Assembly (NCBI GenBank): GCA_963663675.1 | Contig: OY760498.1 | Location: 4,092,001 to 4,156,000 of the forward strand | Direction: 5' to 3' | Length of the DNA stretch: 64,000 nucleotides | Source: CAINVV01 sp963663675 | GTDB taxonomy: Bacteria; Bacteroidota; Bacteroidia; Bacteroidales; Prolixibacteraceae | Part shown: piece by piece, positions 1 through 8,781 of the stretch | How positions within the stretch are numbered: position 1 is the first letter of the stretch | Layout of the letters: the number at the start of each line of letters is the position of its first letter | The notes under the pieces: generated by a model | Seen by the model: the letters and a program-made list of their open reading frames with translations, nothing else | The model's database searches: none | Told to the model about the DNA's origin: nothing | Made by a program: the position numbers and the translations under genes

Positions 1-457
1 CCGGCTCGCTCCGGGCAGGGAGGTACGCCTGCGCTATGCCTATTTCATCAAATGTAATGAGGTAATCAAGGATGAGGATGGGAACATTGTCGAACTGCAT
101 TGCACCTATGATCCTGATACAAAGGGCGGTAATGCTCCGGATGGCCGTAAGGTGAAAGCCACGCTCCATTGGGTGGCTTCCTCGGGAGCCATTGCCTGCG
201 AGGTAAGGCTTTATGACAGGCTGTTTACCGATCCGGATCCGGACGGACACAAGGACAAGGATTTTCTGGAGTTCCTGAACCCTGATTCACTGAAAGTTCT
301 GGACAAATGCTTCATCGAGCCCTCCGTAAAAGGAGCTGCACCGCTTTCCAATTTCCAGTTCGAAAGGCTGGGATATTTCAATGTGGACCCTGATACAACT
401 GTCGAAAAGCCTGTATTCAACAGGACAGTTTCACTGAAAGACAACTCCAAGAAATAA
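1..457 (+). CDS. glnS: Glutaminyl-tRNA synthetase, C-terminal part (5' end outside window)
   Basis: The frame is open from base 2 to the TAA at 455-457 and encodes about the last 150 residues of a class I GlnRS, which charges tRNA-Gln with glutamine in the cytoplasm. The visible part is the C-terminal anticodon-binding beta-barrel. Recognisable stretches are PGREVRLRYAYFIKC, the NIVELHCTYDPDTKGG segment with GNAPDGRKVKATLHW after it, and the end block PLSNFQFERLGYF with FNRTVSLKD. The catalytic HIGH and KMSKS motifs lie upstream, outside the window. An ATG at 152 is internal and not the start. The gene converges on the MATE gene with only 7 bp between stop codons. Its presence with gltX (44513-46039) indicates direct Gln-tRNA charging. 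Confidence 0.93.
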   Translation, partial: RLAPGREVRLRYAYFIKCNEVIKDEDGNIVELHCTYDPDTKGGNAPDGRKVKATLHWVASSGAIACEVRLYDRLFTDPDPDGHKDKDFLEFLNPDSLKVLDKCFIEPSVKGAAPLSNFQFERLGYFNVDPDTTVEKPVFNRTVSLKDNSKK

Positions 458-464
458 GAGGAAA

Positions 465-1826
465 TCAGATCTTTTCAACTTTTGGCTGCAATTGTAATTT
501 CCTCAGTTTGTTGCGGGTATAGAAAAAAGTGAAGATGGCAGCGCTCCAGTTCGCCACGAAAATTCCCCACCAGATTCCTTTGGTGCCCCAACCGTAATGA
601 ATGGAGAGAAGCAGGAAAAGGGGCAGGGGCATCAGAAATTGACGGTAGGAGCCGACGAAGATAGCGTACATGGGCTTTTTGATCCCCTGCAGGGTAGAAA
701 CCGAAATATTCAGGAAGATATAGGCGCAAAAGAAGAGTACTCCGATAACCAGGTATTCCTTACTTATGCGGATGACCTCAGCATCGGTGGTGAAAACCCT
801 GATTAGTGGCTCCATGAAGAACAGGACGCAAACGATACCAAAAATGATGATTGCCAGTCCGTATATGATATTGAGCTTCCAGGACTGAAACACCCTTTGT
901 GGCAAACCGGCGCCCAGGTTCTGCGCGGAAATTGTCAGTGCCGCGATATTCAGGCCGATTGTAGGCAGCAACACCAGTTGTTCTATCCTTGTAGCTATTC
1001 CATACCCTGCCACGGCTTCTTTGCCGAATTTACCGGCAAAATAAGTGATCACGAAGATGCCGATGGCTACTGTCATCATGTTCAGGCTCGCCGGTAATCC
1101 CTGCCGGAAGAGCTCGAGAAAATATTTGTTGTGAGGGATCCACTCTTTCCAGGTGACTCCCTCCATAATTTTTTGTTTTCTGACCCTGTAGATCATGTAA
1201 AAGGTACCCATTACCTGGATTAGCACAGTGGCAAGTCCGATACCGAAAACTCCCATGGCCGGTACACCCAGTCCCCCGTACAAAAACCAGGGATCCATTA
1301 TTACATTCAGAAAAAAACCGACGATCAGGAAATTCCGGTAGGTCTTTGTATCCCCCCTTGAGGTAAGTGAGGCGTTGAGGATGCTGTTCACCAGGAAGAA
1401 AAACGTACCTGAAAGGATAATATTCATGTAGGTCACCGCGATATCCAGGTAATCGTCCTTTGCCCCGAGCAGCTTCAGCAGATAAGGTGCCATCCAGATT
1501 CCCAGGGCGGTAAGGATGATGGCGTTGAAGACAGACAGGGTAACTGCCTGGATGGCATAGAGCCTGGCCTTGTCGTGCCTGCCCTGCCCCAGTGCGTGCG
1601 AGACCAGGGCTGTAGTACCTGTTCCCATTCCCATTCCGACGGAGAGAATGATAAAAAATACCGGAAAAGATAGCGATAAAGCCGCCAGTGCGGTGGTGGA
1701 GACCATTCCCCCGTAGTAGGTATCCACAACATTAAATAACGTATTGAATATCAAACCAATGCTGGACGGCAAGGCAATTGAGCGTATCAATCCGGGAAGC
1801 GGAGTCGTTGTAAAATCTTTAACCAT
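465..1826 (-). CDS. MATE family multidrug/cation efflux transporter
   Basis: This 453-residue integral membrane protein has about 12 hydrophobic segments and the length usual for MATE exporters (NorM/DinF-type), which expel drugs or toxic metabolites in exchange for Na+ or H+. Typical family stretches are the N-terminal PGLIRSIALPSSIGLIFNTL with the NVVDTYYGG motif following, GMGTGTTALVSHALGQG near residue 70, and the second-half counterpart AALTISAQNLGAG near residue 300. The two halves are pseudo-symmetric, as expected. ATG at 1826 is the chosen start. The gene stands alone and converges on glnS. The substrate cannot be inferred from sequence. Confidence 0.9.
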   Translation of the reverse strand: MVKDFTTTPLPGLIRSIALPSSIGLIFNTLFNVVDTYYGGMVSTTALAALSLSFPVFFIILSVGMGMGTGTTALVSHALGQGRHDKARLYAIQAVTLSVFNAIILTALGIWMAPYLLKLLGAKDDYLDIAVTYMNIILSGTFFFLVNSILNASLTSRGDTKTYRNFLIVGFFLNVIMDPWFLYGGLGVPAMGVFGIGLATVLIQVMGTFYMIYRVRKQKIMEGVTWKEWIPHNKYFLELFRQGLPASLNMMTVAIGIFVITYFAGKFGKEAVAGYGIATRIEQLVLLPTIGLNIAALTISAQNLGAGLPQRVFQSWKLNIIYGLAIIIFGIVCVLFFMEPLIRVFTTDAEVIRISKEYLVIGVLFFCAYIFLNISVSTLQGIKKPMYAIFVGSYRQFLMPLPLFLLLSIHYGWGTKGIWWGIFVANWSAAIFTFFYTRNKLRKLQLQPKVEKI

Positions 1827-2286
1827 TGATGGAAACCTGTCTATTCAAATTTATTGTCCTGTAATAAGAAGAATAAAGGATTGATCAGGACATACCATGA
1901 GATTGATTGTTAACATAATATATTTATTCATCAATTACCTTTCGCTTTTAAATGACTTAACAGAATATTCATACGCAAAAATTGCATAAAGGGTTCTGGT
2001 GATAAAATAAACATGATTGGAAATCAACAACAGAGATAATAATAAGAGCATGCGAATCGAAGAACAACGGAGTTAATTCCATGTGGCTACTAAAAAACAA
2101 ATAATTAACACATGAATATTTAGTTCAGAAATCATCATAATTAGACAATAGTATTGTAATTTTGAGAAATCGAACAGACCAGACCTGCCTGTCACCGGTC
2201 AAAAAGGGGAATGGTTTTTGCTTCCAAAGAATAAATTTTTTCGAAAGGTACGGCTATCAGTCCTACAATAGGAAAGGAGAAAAAAA
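1827..2286. other. Divergent intergenic region, MATE gene / malQ
   Basis: About 460 bp of AT-rich sequence separates the divergent MATE gene and the glucanotransferase gene. No ORF with recognisable product, no tRNA and none of the dispersed repeats found elsewhere in the window were seen. The only candidate signal is the minus-7-like box listed at 2157-2164. Confidence 0.6.
2157..2164 (+). promoter_or_regulatory. Candidate Bacteroidota -7 box upstream of malQ
   Basis: The octamer TAATTTTG matches the phylum's TAnnTTTG primary-sigma element. It would give a leader of about 115 nt before the ATG at 2287. The -33 element is weak here, so this is a motif match only. Confidence 0.4.
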
Positions 2287-4992
2287 ATGAAGCTGTCATT
2301 TAAAGTAGATTATCAAACGACCTGGGGAGAAACTCTATTCGTTTCCGGATCAACTCCTCAACTTGGCTTATGGGATCCAGACTCTGCCTTGCCATTGAAA
2401 AATCAATTTCCCGGCGAATGGCAAATATTTATCGAAACAGATGATGATGAACTTGAATACAAGTATCTTCTGCAGAACAAGGAGGGAAATTTCATCCCTG
2501 AATGGGGCGCAGCAAGAAAAATATCTTTCAAAAAGCCGGAAGTCAATGAAATCCGGCTGCGTGATTTCTGGCGTACCAGTGCAGATCCTGAAAATGCCCT
2601 TTACACCTCCGCCTTTCAAAATGTTCTGCTAAAACGGACAACTTCCGACGGCAGTCAAAAGAAAAAAACATTTTTGAAAACACTTAGGCTTCAACTGCAC
2701 ACTCCGATCATAGATACAAGATACAAATTTGCCGTTCTGGGAACAGAGCCGACCATGGGAGAATGGGATGAGGCATTCGCGCAGGTGATGGATGATTCCG
2801 GCGCCCCGTTGTGGGTCATTGACCTGGATGCAACCAAATTAAAATTTCCCCTTCACTACAAATATGTGATTTATGACACTGAGAACAAAAGGGTGATTGA
2901 GTGGGAAGAGGGCAGCAACAGGGTCATTAGGGATTTCGTGTGTGAGGCGGAGCATTCGCTGAAAGTCCATACCGATGAAAAATTCCGCCAGAATACCTGT
3001 CAGTGGAAAGGCGCTGGTGTGGCAGTACCTTTGTTTTCGCTACGGACAGAACACAGCGGTGGCATCGGGGAATTCACCGATTTGTATCAGCTGGTCGATT
3101 GGTCGAAAAAATGCGGACTGAAGCTGATACAGTTGTTGCCGCTTAACGAAACCGTCGCCACACACTCATGGATTGACTCTTACCCGTACAAATCCATTTC
3201 GGTGATGGCACTACACCCTGTTTTTCTAAATATTACCAAAATCGGCGTACTGGACGAGGAGAGCCTGATGGTTGGTTTTATCAAGACCCTGGCCGGTTTC
3301 AATTTACAGGAATCGGTTCATTATGACGAAGTCCACAAGGTTAAATCGAAATTCTTCAAGATGATTTTCGACCAGCAGATGGATCATTTCCTAACAAGTC
3401 CATCCTTCCTGGAGTTTTTCAAGTCGAACAAGGAATGGCTGGTTCCCTATGCCGCTTTCTGCTATCTGAGGGATCAGAACAAGACTGCAAATTTCAGGCT
3501 TTGGAAGAGTCATTCCACTTACAGTGAAAAGGATATTGCTGTTCTTACCTCTGCCAAAAACAGCACATATCCCGATGTTGCAGTCCATTATTTCATCCAG
3601 TATCACGCCCACAAACAGCTCAGCGAGGCAGTCGCCTATGCACGCAAAAACGGGATCGTCCTCAAAGGTGATATCCCGATCGGCATCAGTCCGAATAGTG
3701 TCGAAGCATGGACCCAACCGGAGTTGTTCAACCTGGCACAGCAGGCGGGAGCACCGCCGGATGATTTTGCCGACCTGGGGCAAAACTGGGGATTCCCGAC
3801 GTACAACTGGGAAGTGATGGCCAGAGATGGCTATCAGTGGTGGAAAAACAGGCTCAGGCACATGGCCAACTACTTTGATGCCATCCGTATTGATCACATT
3901 GTGGGTTTTTTCCGGATCTGGGAGATTCCTGTACAGCATATTTTCGGTACCATGGGTCATTTCAATCCGGCCCTCCCCTTTTCCAGAGATGAGATCATCG
4001 ACCGTGGCATAGCTTTCAACGAAGAGCGTTTCACCAAACCATATATCCGTGATTATTTCCTTTGGGGCCTGTTTGGGGAATTTACAGAAGAGGTGAAAAA
4101 CAAGTACCTGTCTGAGTATGAACCAGGTAAATTCAATCTAAAACCAGGATTCGCGACCCAGCGGCAGGTATGGGCTTATTTCGAATCAAACCGGAAAGAG
4201 GAACAACTCAGCGGGAAAGATAGCCGCATCAGGGACGGGCTTTGTTCCCTGATCTGTGAAGTGATTTTCCTGCGGGATCCGAATCATCAGACACTTTTCC
4301 ACCCGCGTATTGCATTTCATGATACCAATTCCTACATGAACATGGAGGATAAAGTCCGATATCTGCTTGACGAACTGTATATTGAATATTTCTATCAACG
4401 TCATGAAGGCTTTTGGAAAGATCAGGCCATGAAAAAACTACCGGCAATCTTACGGGCGTCAGACATGCTCATCTGCGGGGAAGATCTGGCTATGATACCT
4501 GATTGCGTTCCGGGCGTGATGAAAAATCTTGGCATTCTCAGCCTTGAAGTGCAGAGAATGCCTAAAGATCCTAATATAGAGTTTCTCCATCCTTCTGATG
4601 CACCCTATCTCTCGGTTAGTACCACCTCAACACATGATACTTCGACATTGCGAGGATGGTGGGAGGAAGATCCAGGGAGGAGCGAGCGGTTCTTCCGGAC
4701 AATCATGGGTAACCAGGCAACTTTCAGTAATCAGATGGAGCCATGGATTGCCAGGGACATCATTCTGCAGCATTTCTGGTCGCCCGCTATGTGGGCCATC
4801 TTCCCGATCCAGGATCTTCTGGCCATGGATGAAGAGTTGCGCAGACAAGACTTTGATGCAGAAAGGATCAATATCCCGGCAGTAGCCCAGCATTTCTGGA
4901 GGTACCGGATCCATTTAACCCTTGAGAAATTATCAAAAGCCGGTAAGTTCAACAGCGAACTGCTTCGGATGATTACTCACTCAGGACGCTAA
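2287..4992 (+). CDS. malQ: 4-alpha-glucanotransferase (GH77, amylomaltase) with two N-terminal CBM20 modules
   Basis: The 901-residue protein has no signal peptide and should act in the cytoplasm, transferring alpha-1,4-glucan segments between maltodextrins. Residues 1 to about 95 (KVDYQTTWGETLFVSGS..LGLWDP) and about 125-230 (TRYKFAVLGTEPTMGEWD) look like two starch-binding CBM20 domains. The GH77 catalytic domain fills the remainder. GH77 landmarks are GDIPIGISPNSVEAW near residue 460, the nucleophile block DAIRIDHIVGFFRIWEIP near 530-545, the acid/base block ICGEDLAMIPDCV near 730, and TSTHDTSTLRGWW near 782. A two-CBM20 GH77 is the common Bacteroidota form. An AG-rich ribosome-binding stretch (AAAGGAGA) precedes the ATG. 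The nearby pullulanase would debranch the same substrates. Confidence 0.93.
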   Translation: MKLSFKVDYQTTWGETLFVSGSTPQLGLWDPDSALPLKNQFPGEWQIFIETDDDELEYKYLLQNKEGNFIPEWGAARKISFKKPEVNEIRLRDFWRTSADPENALYTSAFQNVLLKRTTSDGSQKKKTFLKTLRLQLHTPIIDTRYKFAVLGTEPTMGEWDEAFAQVMDDSGAPLWVIDLDATKLKFPLHYKYVIYDTENKRVIEWEEGSNRVIRDFVCEAEHSLKVHTDEKFRQNTCQWKGAGVAVPLFSLRTEHSGGIGEFTDLYQLVDWSKKCGLKLIQLLPLNETVATHSWIDSYPYKSISVMALHPVFLNITKIGVLDEESLMVGFIKTLAGFNLQESVHYDEVHKVKSKFFKMIFDQQMDHFLTSPSFLEFFKSNKEWLVPYAAFCYLRDQNKTANFRLWKSHSTYSEKDIAVLTSAKNSTYPDVAVHYFIQYHAHKQLSEAVAYARKNGIVLKGDIPIGISPNSVEAWTQPELFNLAQQAGAPPDDFADLGQNWGFPTYNWEVMARDGYQWWKNRLRHMANYFDAIRIDHIVGFFRIWEIPVQHIFGTMGHFNPALPFSRDEIIDRGIAFNEERFTKPYIRDYFLWGLFGEFTEEVKNKYLSEYEPGKFNLKPGFATQRQVWAYFESNRKEEQLSGKDSRIRDGLCSLICEVIFLRDPNHQTLFHPRIAFHDTNSYMNMEDKVRYLLDELYIEYFYQRHEGFWKDQAMKKLPAILRASDMLICGEDLAMIPDCVPGVMKNLGILSLEVQRMPKDPNIEFLHPSDAPYLSVSTTSTHDTSTLRGWWEEDPGRSERFFRTIMGNQATFSNQMEPWIARDIILQHFWSPAMWAIFPIQDLLAMDEELRRQDFDAERINIPAVAQHFWRYRIHLTLEKLSKAGKFNSELLRMITHSGR

Positions 4993-5121
4993 TAACCGCA
5001 AGTTTTCTTCATTCACCGATAATCCGGCAGTATTGGCCGATTTACCCTTCCGGAGAGACAGTCATGGTGCTACATTTGAATCACAATTTAAAATTCATTC
5101 TCACATTTAACACTTAATGCT

Positions 5122-5880
5122 ATGAATATTATTAATGATCCAAATGAAAACCCAACCCCAAACCCTGTGTTTGAGAAATACAGAAGGGCACACAATTCCG
5201 ATTCCAGGGTTTTCCTGGGTATCCTTTTTGTCATTATTGGCGGAGTACTGATTCTCAACAACCTGGATTTACTGCCATGGAACCTGACCCACATACTGAT
5301 CAGCTGGCCTATGCTTCTGATTGTCATAGGATTATACAACATGAACCGCAGGGAAAACAGGGCAGGAGTCATATTGGTTGCCATCGGCGCCTTTTTCATG
5401 CTCCCGAGAATCCTCGATTTTCAGGATGATTTCTACCACAATTTCTGGCCAATAATATTTGTAGCTGTCGGACTGATTTTTATCCTTCAATGGAGGAAAA
5501 CGACTCCGACGCTGTACAGTGGCGCGGTAGACAAGAATGACATCCTGGATGAAACAGCCGTATTTGGAGGCAGAAATATGTCACTTGTTTCAGACCGGTT
5601 CAGAGGCGGCAAGATCACGAGCATTTTCGGAGGATCAAAGATTAACCTGCTCTATTGCAAGCCAGTAGAAGGATGTGTTATCGACGTTGCAACAATTTTT
5701 GGAGGCACAAAGATCATTGTCCCCGAAAACTGGAATGTGAAGACAGAAGTTGTTTCAATATTCGGCGGCTTCGAAGACAAGAGAGGAAATTCAGTCATCT
5801 CACGGGTGGACCAGTCAAAAGTGGTTGTCATCAAGGGTGCAGCAATCTTCGGCGGCGGCGAGATAACATCCATGCCATAA
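5122..5880 (+). CDS. LiaF-like membrane protein (cell-wall-active antibiotic response type)
   Basis: The protein has 252 residues. After a short cytoplasmic N-terminus, residues about 28-115 form four hydrophobic segments, beginning FLGILFVIIGGVLILNNLDL. The C-terminal half is a repeated beta-strand domain with recurring FGG motifs (AVFGGRN, SIFGGSK, TIFGGTK, SIFGGFE, AIFGGGE), the pattern of LiaF/DUF2154-like proteins. In Firmicutes LiaF modulates an envelope-stress two-component system. The gene lies 7 bp upstream of a LytS-type histidine kinase, so a similar modulating role is plausible but inferred. The ATG at 5122 follows a gap of about 130 bp from malQ with no obvious terminator. Confidence 0.75.
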   Translation: MNIINDPNENPTPNPVFEKYRRAHNSDSRVFLGILFVIIGGVLILNNLDLLPWNLTHILISWPMLLIVIGLYNMNRRENRAGVILVAIGAFFMLPRILDFQDDFYHNFWPIIFVAVGLIFILQWRKTTPTLYSGAVDKNDILDETAVFGGRNMSLVSDRFRGGKITSIFGGSKINLLYCKPVEGCVIDVATIFGGTKIIVPENWNVKTEVVSIFGGFEDKRGNSVISRVDQSKVVVIKGAAIFGGGEITSMP

Positions 5881-5887
5881 ACCGAAT

Positions 5888-6949
5888 ATGGAGCGAGCAG
5901 GCATTATAAACAGTTACTCAGTGGTATTTTACTGGATTGTTCCCGTTCTGCTGGGTATCATTCAGGCCAGTTTCAATATCTACTTCGAAATCCTCCCCTG
6001 GGGGATTTCGTTGATTGATGGTTTGTTATACGGGTTTCTCCTGGGAGCATTCGGCATGGCGATCTGGTTTGTGGTAAGGTACAACAGCCCGGAAGAGAAA
6101 CCCTTCACGCAGCTGCTCACAACGCATCTTACCGCGGCCATTATCCTCTCTTTTTGTTGGGTCTACAGCTCCGGATTCATCACCCGCCTTTTCCTGGCCA
6201 ACCCCGCCTATATCGCTTACCAGGAAAATCATCAGACTGTCAGAGTCATTATAGGGGTATTTTTCTATATCCTGATGGCTGCTGTTTTTTACCTGTATAT
6301 CCTTTACCGCAACAACCGTGAAAAAACCGATCGCGAAATTGAGCTGAAGCAGGAGGTCAGGGAAGCAGTCCTGAGGGCCCTGAAATCCCAGATAAATCCT
6401 CATTTTCTGTTCAACAGCCTGAATTCGATAGCTTCACTTACCCTTTCCAATCCGGCGAAATCGCACGAGATGGTGATTGCTTTATCGGATTTCATGCGCT
6501 ATTCTTTGAGGAAAGAACAAAATGAGATGGTCCCTCTGGCGGAGGAGATCAACCACATTCGGCTATATCTTCAAATTGAAAAGATCCGTTTTGGGGATAA
6601 AATGACCTATACCTTCAATACTGAACAGGAATGTCTTGAATGCCAAATACCTACATTGCTGCTCCAGCCACTTTTCGAAAATGCTGTCAAATATGGCGTT
6701 TATGAAGCGTCTGATCCTATAGAGATTTCGCTGACTGCTAAAATAGAGGGCAACCACACTGTGCTGACACTGACCAACAATTATGATCCCGGTTCAGCTC
6801 CGGTCAAAGGGGAAGGCATCGGTCTCAGGAACGTCCGTGAACGCCTCCGCATGGTGTACAACAGCAACAACCTGATGAATATCGAAGATCAACATGGAAA
6901 GTTCGTTATAACGATTTTTCTTCCGTGTGAAAAAGAAGGGAAAGAATAA
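5888..6949 (+). CDS. LytS-type sensor histidine kinase (His_kinase family)
   Basis: This 353-residue kinase has four predicted membrane helices in residues 13-145, followed by a short coiled segment and the His_kinase/HATPase module of the LytS/YehU class. The phosphoacceptor is His172 in the H-box INPHFLFNSLNSI. The motif LQIEKIRFGDKM and the ATP-binding N-box (LLLQPLFENAVKYG) and G-box (GEGIGLRNVRERL) are all present, so the kinase looks intact. It has no large extracytoplasmic sensor, as in LiaS/LytS-like stress sensors. It overlaps functionally with the LiaF-like gene 7 bp upstream. Its likely partner, the LytTR regulator, begins 444 bp downstream across a repeat-filled gap. Octamer repeats start at its stop codon. 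Confidence 0.88.
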   Translation: MERAGIINSYSVVFYWIVPVLLGIIQASFNIYFEILPWGISLIDGLLYGFLLGAFGMAIWFVVRYNSPEEKPFTQLLTTHLTAAIILSFCWVYSSGFITRLFLANPAYIAYQENHQTVRVIIGVFFYILMAAVFYLYILYRNNREKTDREIELKQEVREAVLRALKSQINPHFLFNSLNSIASLTLSNPAKSHEMVIALSDFMRYSLRKEQNEMVPLAEEINHIRLYLQIEKIRFGDKMTYTFNTEQECLECQIPTLLLQPLFENAVKYGVYEASDPIEISLTAKIEGNHTVLTLTNNYDPGSAPVKGEGIGLRNVRERLRMVYNSNNLMNIEDQHGKFVITIFLPCEKEGKE

Positions 6950-6999
6950 ATGTGCTAATGTGCTAATGTGCTAATGTGCTAATGTGCTAATGTGCTAAT
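6950..6999 (+). repeat. TGTGCTAA octamer tandem array at the kinase stop codon
   Basis: Six near-perfect copies of TGTGCTAA follow the TAA of the kinase gene directly. The same unit, in the same orientation relative to its gene, follows the gltX stop codon at 44472-44512. Confidence 0.9.
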
Positions 7000-7393
7000 G
7001 AGAAAGGGGAGAAGTTGAATTTCTTTTTGGGATGCTAAATAATAACAAAATAATGTTAACTCGGTATTGTAAATTTATGGGCAATGAATTCATTCAGTGT
7101 TCGTTCTCTGTGTTTCGTGTTGTATTTAATTTTCATGCCTTCCGTCCGGTGCGGCCTAATTTCACCTGCGGTCTATTGCAATCGGACGGTGCTACGATCA
7201 ACTCTCTATTCCCCAGGGCTTTGCCCTGGTCTACCAATTTTTCGACCCTATGGGACCATATTCATAAGTGGCATTCGTACATTCATATTGTCGTTGGTTC
7301 TGCTTCCGTTCTCCGTGTTCCTGTCTCCTGTCTCCGGTTTCCGGTTTCCCTTACCACTCATAATTCATAACTCCTAATTCATCATTTTCACCC
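7000..7393. other. Kinase-regulator gap with repeat-like sequence
   Basis: No gene was recognised in this part of the gap; two short overlapping plus-strand frames (7032-7370 and 7084-7377) resemble no known protein. The stretch holds a GC-rich hairpin at 7213-7229 (CCAGGGC / GCCCTGG, 3-nt loop), CT-rich degenerate repeats near 7310-7350, and an ATAATTC-type array at 7358-7385 immediately before the regulator's start codon. Confidence 0.6.
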
Positions 7394-8158
7394 ATGATCA
7401 AAATCAAGGTTATAATTATTGACGACGAGCAGCTTGCAAGGGATCTTTTGAAGAGTTATCTATCTGGGGATCAAAGGCTTGAAGTTATTAAAGAGTGCAG
7501 CAACGGATTCGAAGGTGTGCTGGCAATCAATGAGATGAAACCGGACCTGGTTTTTCTTGATATCCAGATGCCGAAGATCACAGGATTTGAAATGCTGGAA
7601 CTGCTGACTGATCCTCCTGTCATCATTTTTTCAACTGCCTACGAGGATTTCGCCGTTCGTGCCTTTGAAGCCAATGCAGTGGACTACCTGCTGAAACCCT
7701 ACCCGGCTGAAAGGGTGCAGGCAGCTGTAGAGAAAGCGCTCAAACGTATTCAATCCGGATCCGGGAACAGGGAGGAGCTAGATAAACTGAGTCGGTCCCA
7801 TGAAGAAAACGGCGAATTACTTTCCAGGATTGTTGTAAAGCTTGGGACCAAAATCCGGATCATCCCTGTTGAAACGATCGAATATCTTGAGTCTGAAGAT
7901 GACTTTGTGATGATCTACTGCAAGGAGGGACATTTCCTCAAACAGAAAACGATGAAATATTTTGAGACACACCTGGATCCCAAAAAATTCATCCGCATTC
8001 ATCGCTCCTGCATCGTTAATACTACACAACTTGCAGAAATACAACAATATGGGAAGGAATCATGGATTTTGCTGACAAAGCAGGGTACTAAACTGAAAAT
8101 CAGCAAATCAGGCTATCTCACACTGAAACAGTTCCTTTCGTCCGATACGAATGGCTGA
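7394..8158 (+). CDS. LytTR-family response regulator
   Basis: The 254-residue protein has an N-terminal receiver domain (acidic pair in IIDDEQLARD at 10-12, phosphoacceptor Asp56 in DLVFLDIQMP, conserved Lys in DYLLKPY) and a C-terminal LytTR DNA-binding domain. The latter shows YLESEDDFVMIY and the signature FIRIHRSCIVN. It is the expected output partner of the LytS-type kinase ending at 6949; this pairing is standard in Bacteroidota. A Rho-independent terminator follows the stop codon. Target promoters cannot be identified from the window. Confidence 0.92.
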   Translation: MIKIKVIIIDDEQLARDLLKSYLSGDQRLEVIKECSNGFEGVLAINEMKPDLVFLDIQMPKITGFEMLELLTDPPVIIFSTAYEDFAVRAFEANAVDYLLKPYPAERVQAAVEKALKRIQSGSGNREELDKLSRSHEENGELLSRIVVKLGTKIRIIPVETIEYLESEDDFVMIYCKEGHFLKQKTMKYFETHLDPKKFIRIHRSCIVNTTQLAEIQQYGKESWILLTKQGTKLKISKSGYLTLKQFLSSDTNG

Positions 8159-8170
8159 TCATGACAGGTT

Positions 8171-8203
8171 AATAAGACCGGAGAGATCCGGTTTTTTATT
8201 TTT
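8171..8203 (+). terminator. Rho-independent terminator after the LytTR regulator
   Basis: A hairpin ACCGGA-GAGA-TCCGGT (8177-8192) is followed by a T-rich run, 12 bp beyond the stop codon. Confidence 0.85.
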
Positions 8204-8255
8204 TATTGTTGGCAGAATTCTTTTCTTTTGCAGATAGCCAACTTATGGTTCACTC

Positions 8256-8777
8256 ATGCTTGCTCTCGAAGATTTTTACAACAATTTAGCATCCCGCATT
8301 CATCCATTTTTCCTTTGGGCAGGACTGATCGTAATTTCCTCCCTGGCCTTGTGGGTGTTGATCAGCCTTGTGAGAAGGATGCGTACTTCGCCAACCAAAG
8401 GCAGGAAACTGACCTTGAAAGAGAGGCTCAGCAGGCGAAAAGTTCAGATTATCATTTCCGGAGACAGGAAACGGAGACCCGACTATATTACGATGGCCAT
8501 TCAGAATTATGGAATCCGCCCTGTGGATATGCAGGCTCCATGTCTTGCCTTCAAGCGATGGAACAGTGAGCGCAAATTCAGAATCAATTCATTTGGTGGA
8601 GTGGATGACTTCCCGATGTGGCTGGAACCAGGCTATGAGGCAACGTACCGGATAGATCTGAACCAGTTTTACGACCGTGTTCCGCCTCTGAGGAGGGCAT
8701 GCAGGCTGAGTGCTGAAATCAGGGAGGTCTCAGGCAAAAAATTTGTTAGTCAAACCTTAAGGATTAAGCTGATATAA
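8256..8777 (+). CDS. Uncharacterised single-pass membrane protein upstream of pullulanase
   Basis: This protein of 173 residues was not recognised. Residues about 17-40 form one hydrophobic helix (FFLWAGLIVISSLALWVLISLV) flanked by positive charges (RRMR), giving an N-out/C-in topology by the positive-inside rule. The remainder is soluble, Arg/Lys-rich and predicted mostly beta. The stop codon is 4 bp from the pullulanase start, so the two are almost certainly cotranscribed. ATG at 8256 was chosen because the hydrophobic helix lies directly after it; a different-frame ORF at 8228-8569 is a shadow. A role in carbohydrate metabolism would be inference from position only. Confidence 0.75.
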   Translation: MLALEDFYNNLASRIHPFFLWAGLIVISSLALWVLISLVRRMRTSPTKGRKLTLKERLSRRKVQIIISGDRKRRPDYITMAIQNYGIRPVDMQAPCLAFKRWNSERKFRINSFGGVDDFPMWLEPGYEATYRIDLNQFYDRVPPLRRACRLSAEIREVSGKKFVSQTLRIKLI

Positions 8778-8781
8778 AAAA

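Noticed and set aside
3391..3960. 189-residue minus-strand ORF inside malQ
   Set aside because: Antisense to a well-supported GH77 gene; no family resemblance.
7032..7377. Two overlapping small ORFs between kinase and regulator
   Set aside because: They overlap in different frames, cover repeat-like sequence and have no recognisable domains.
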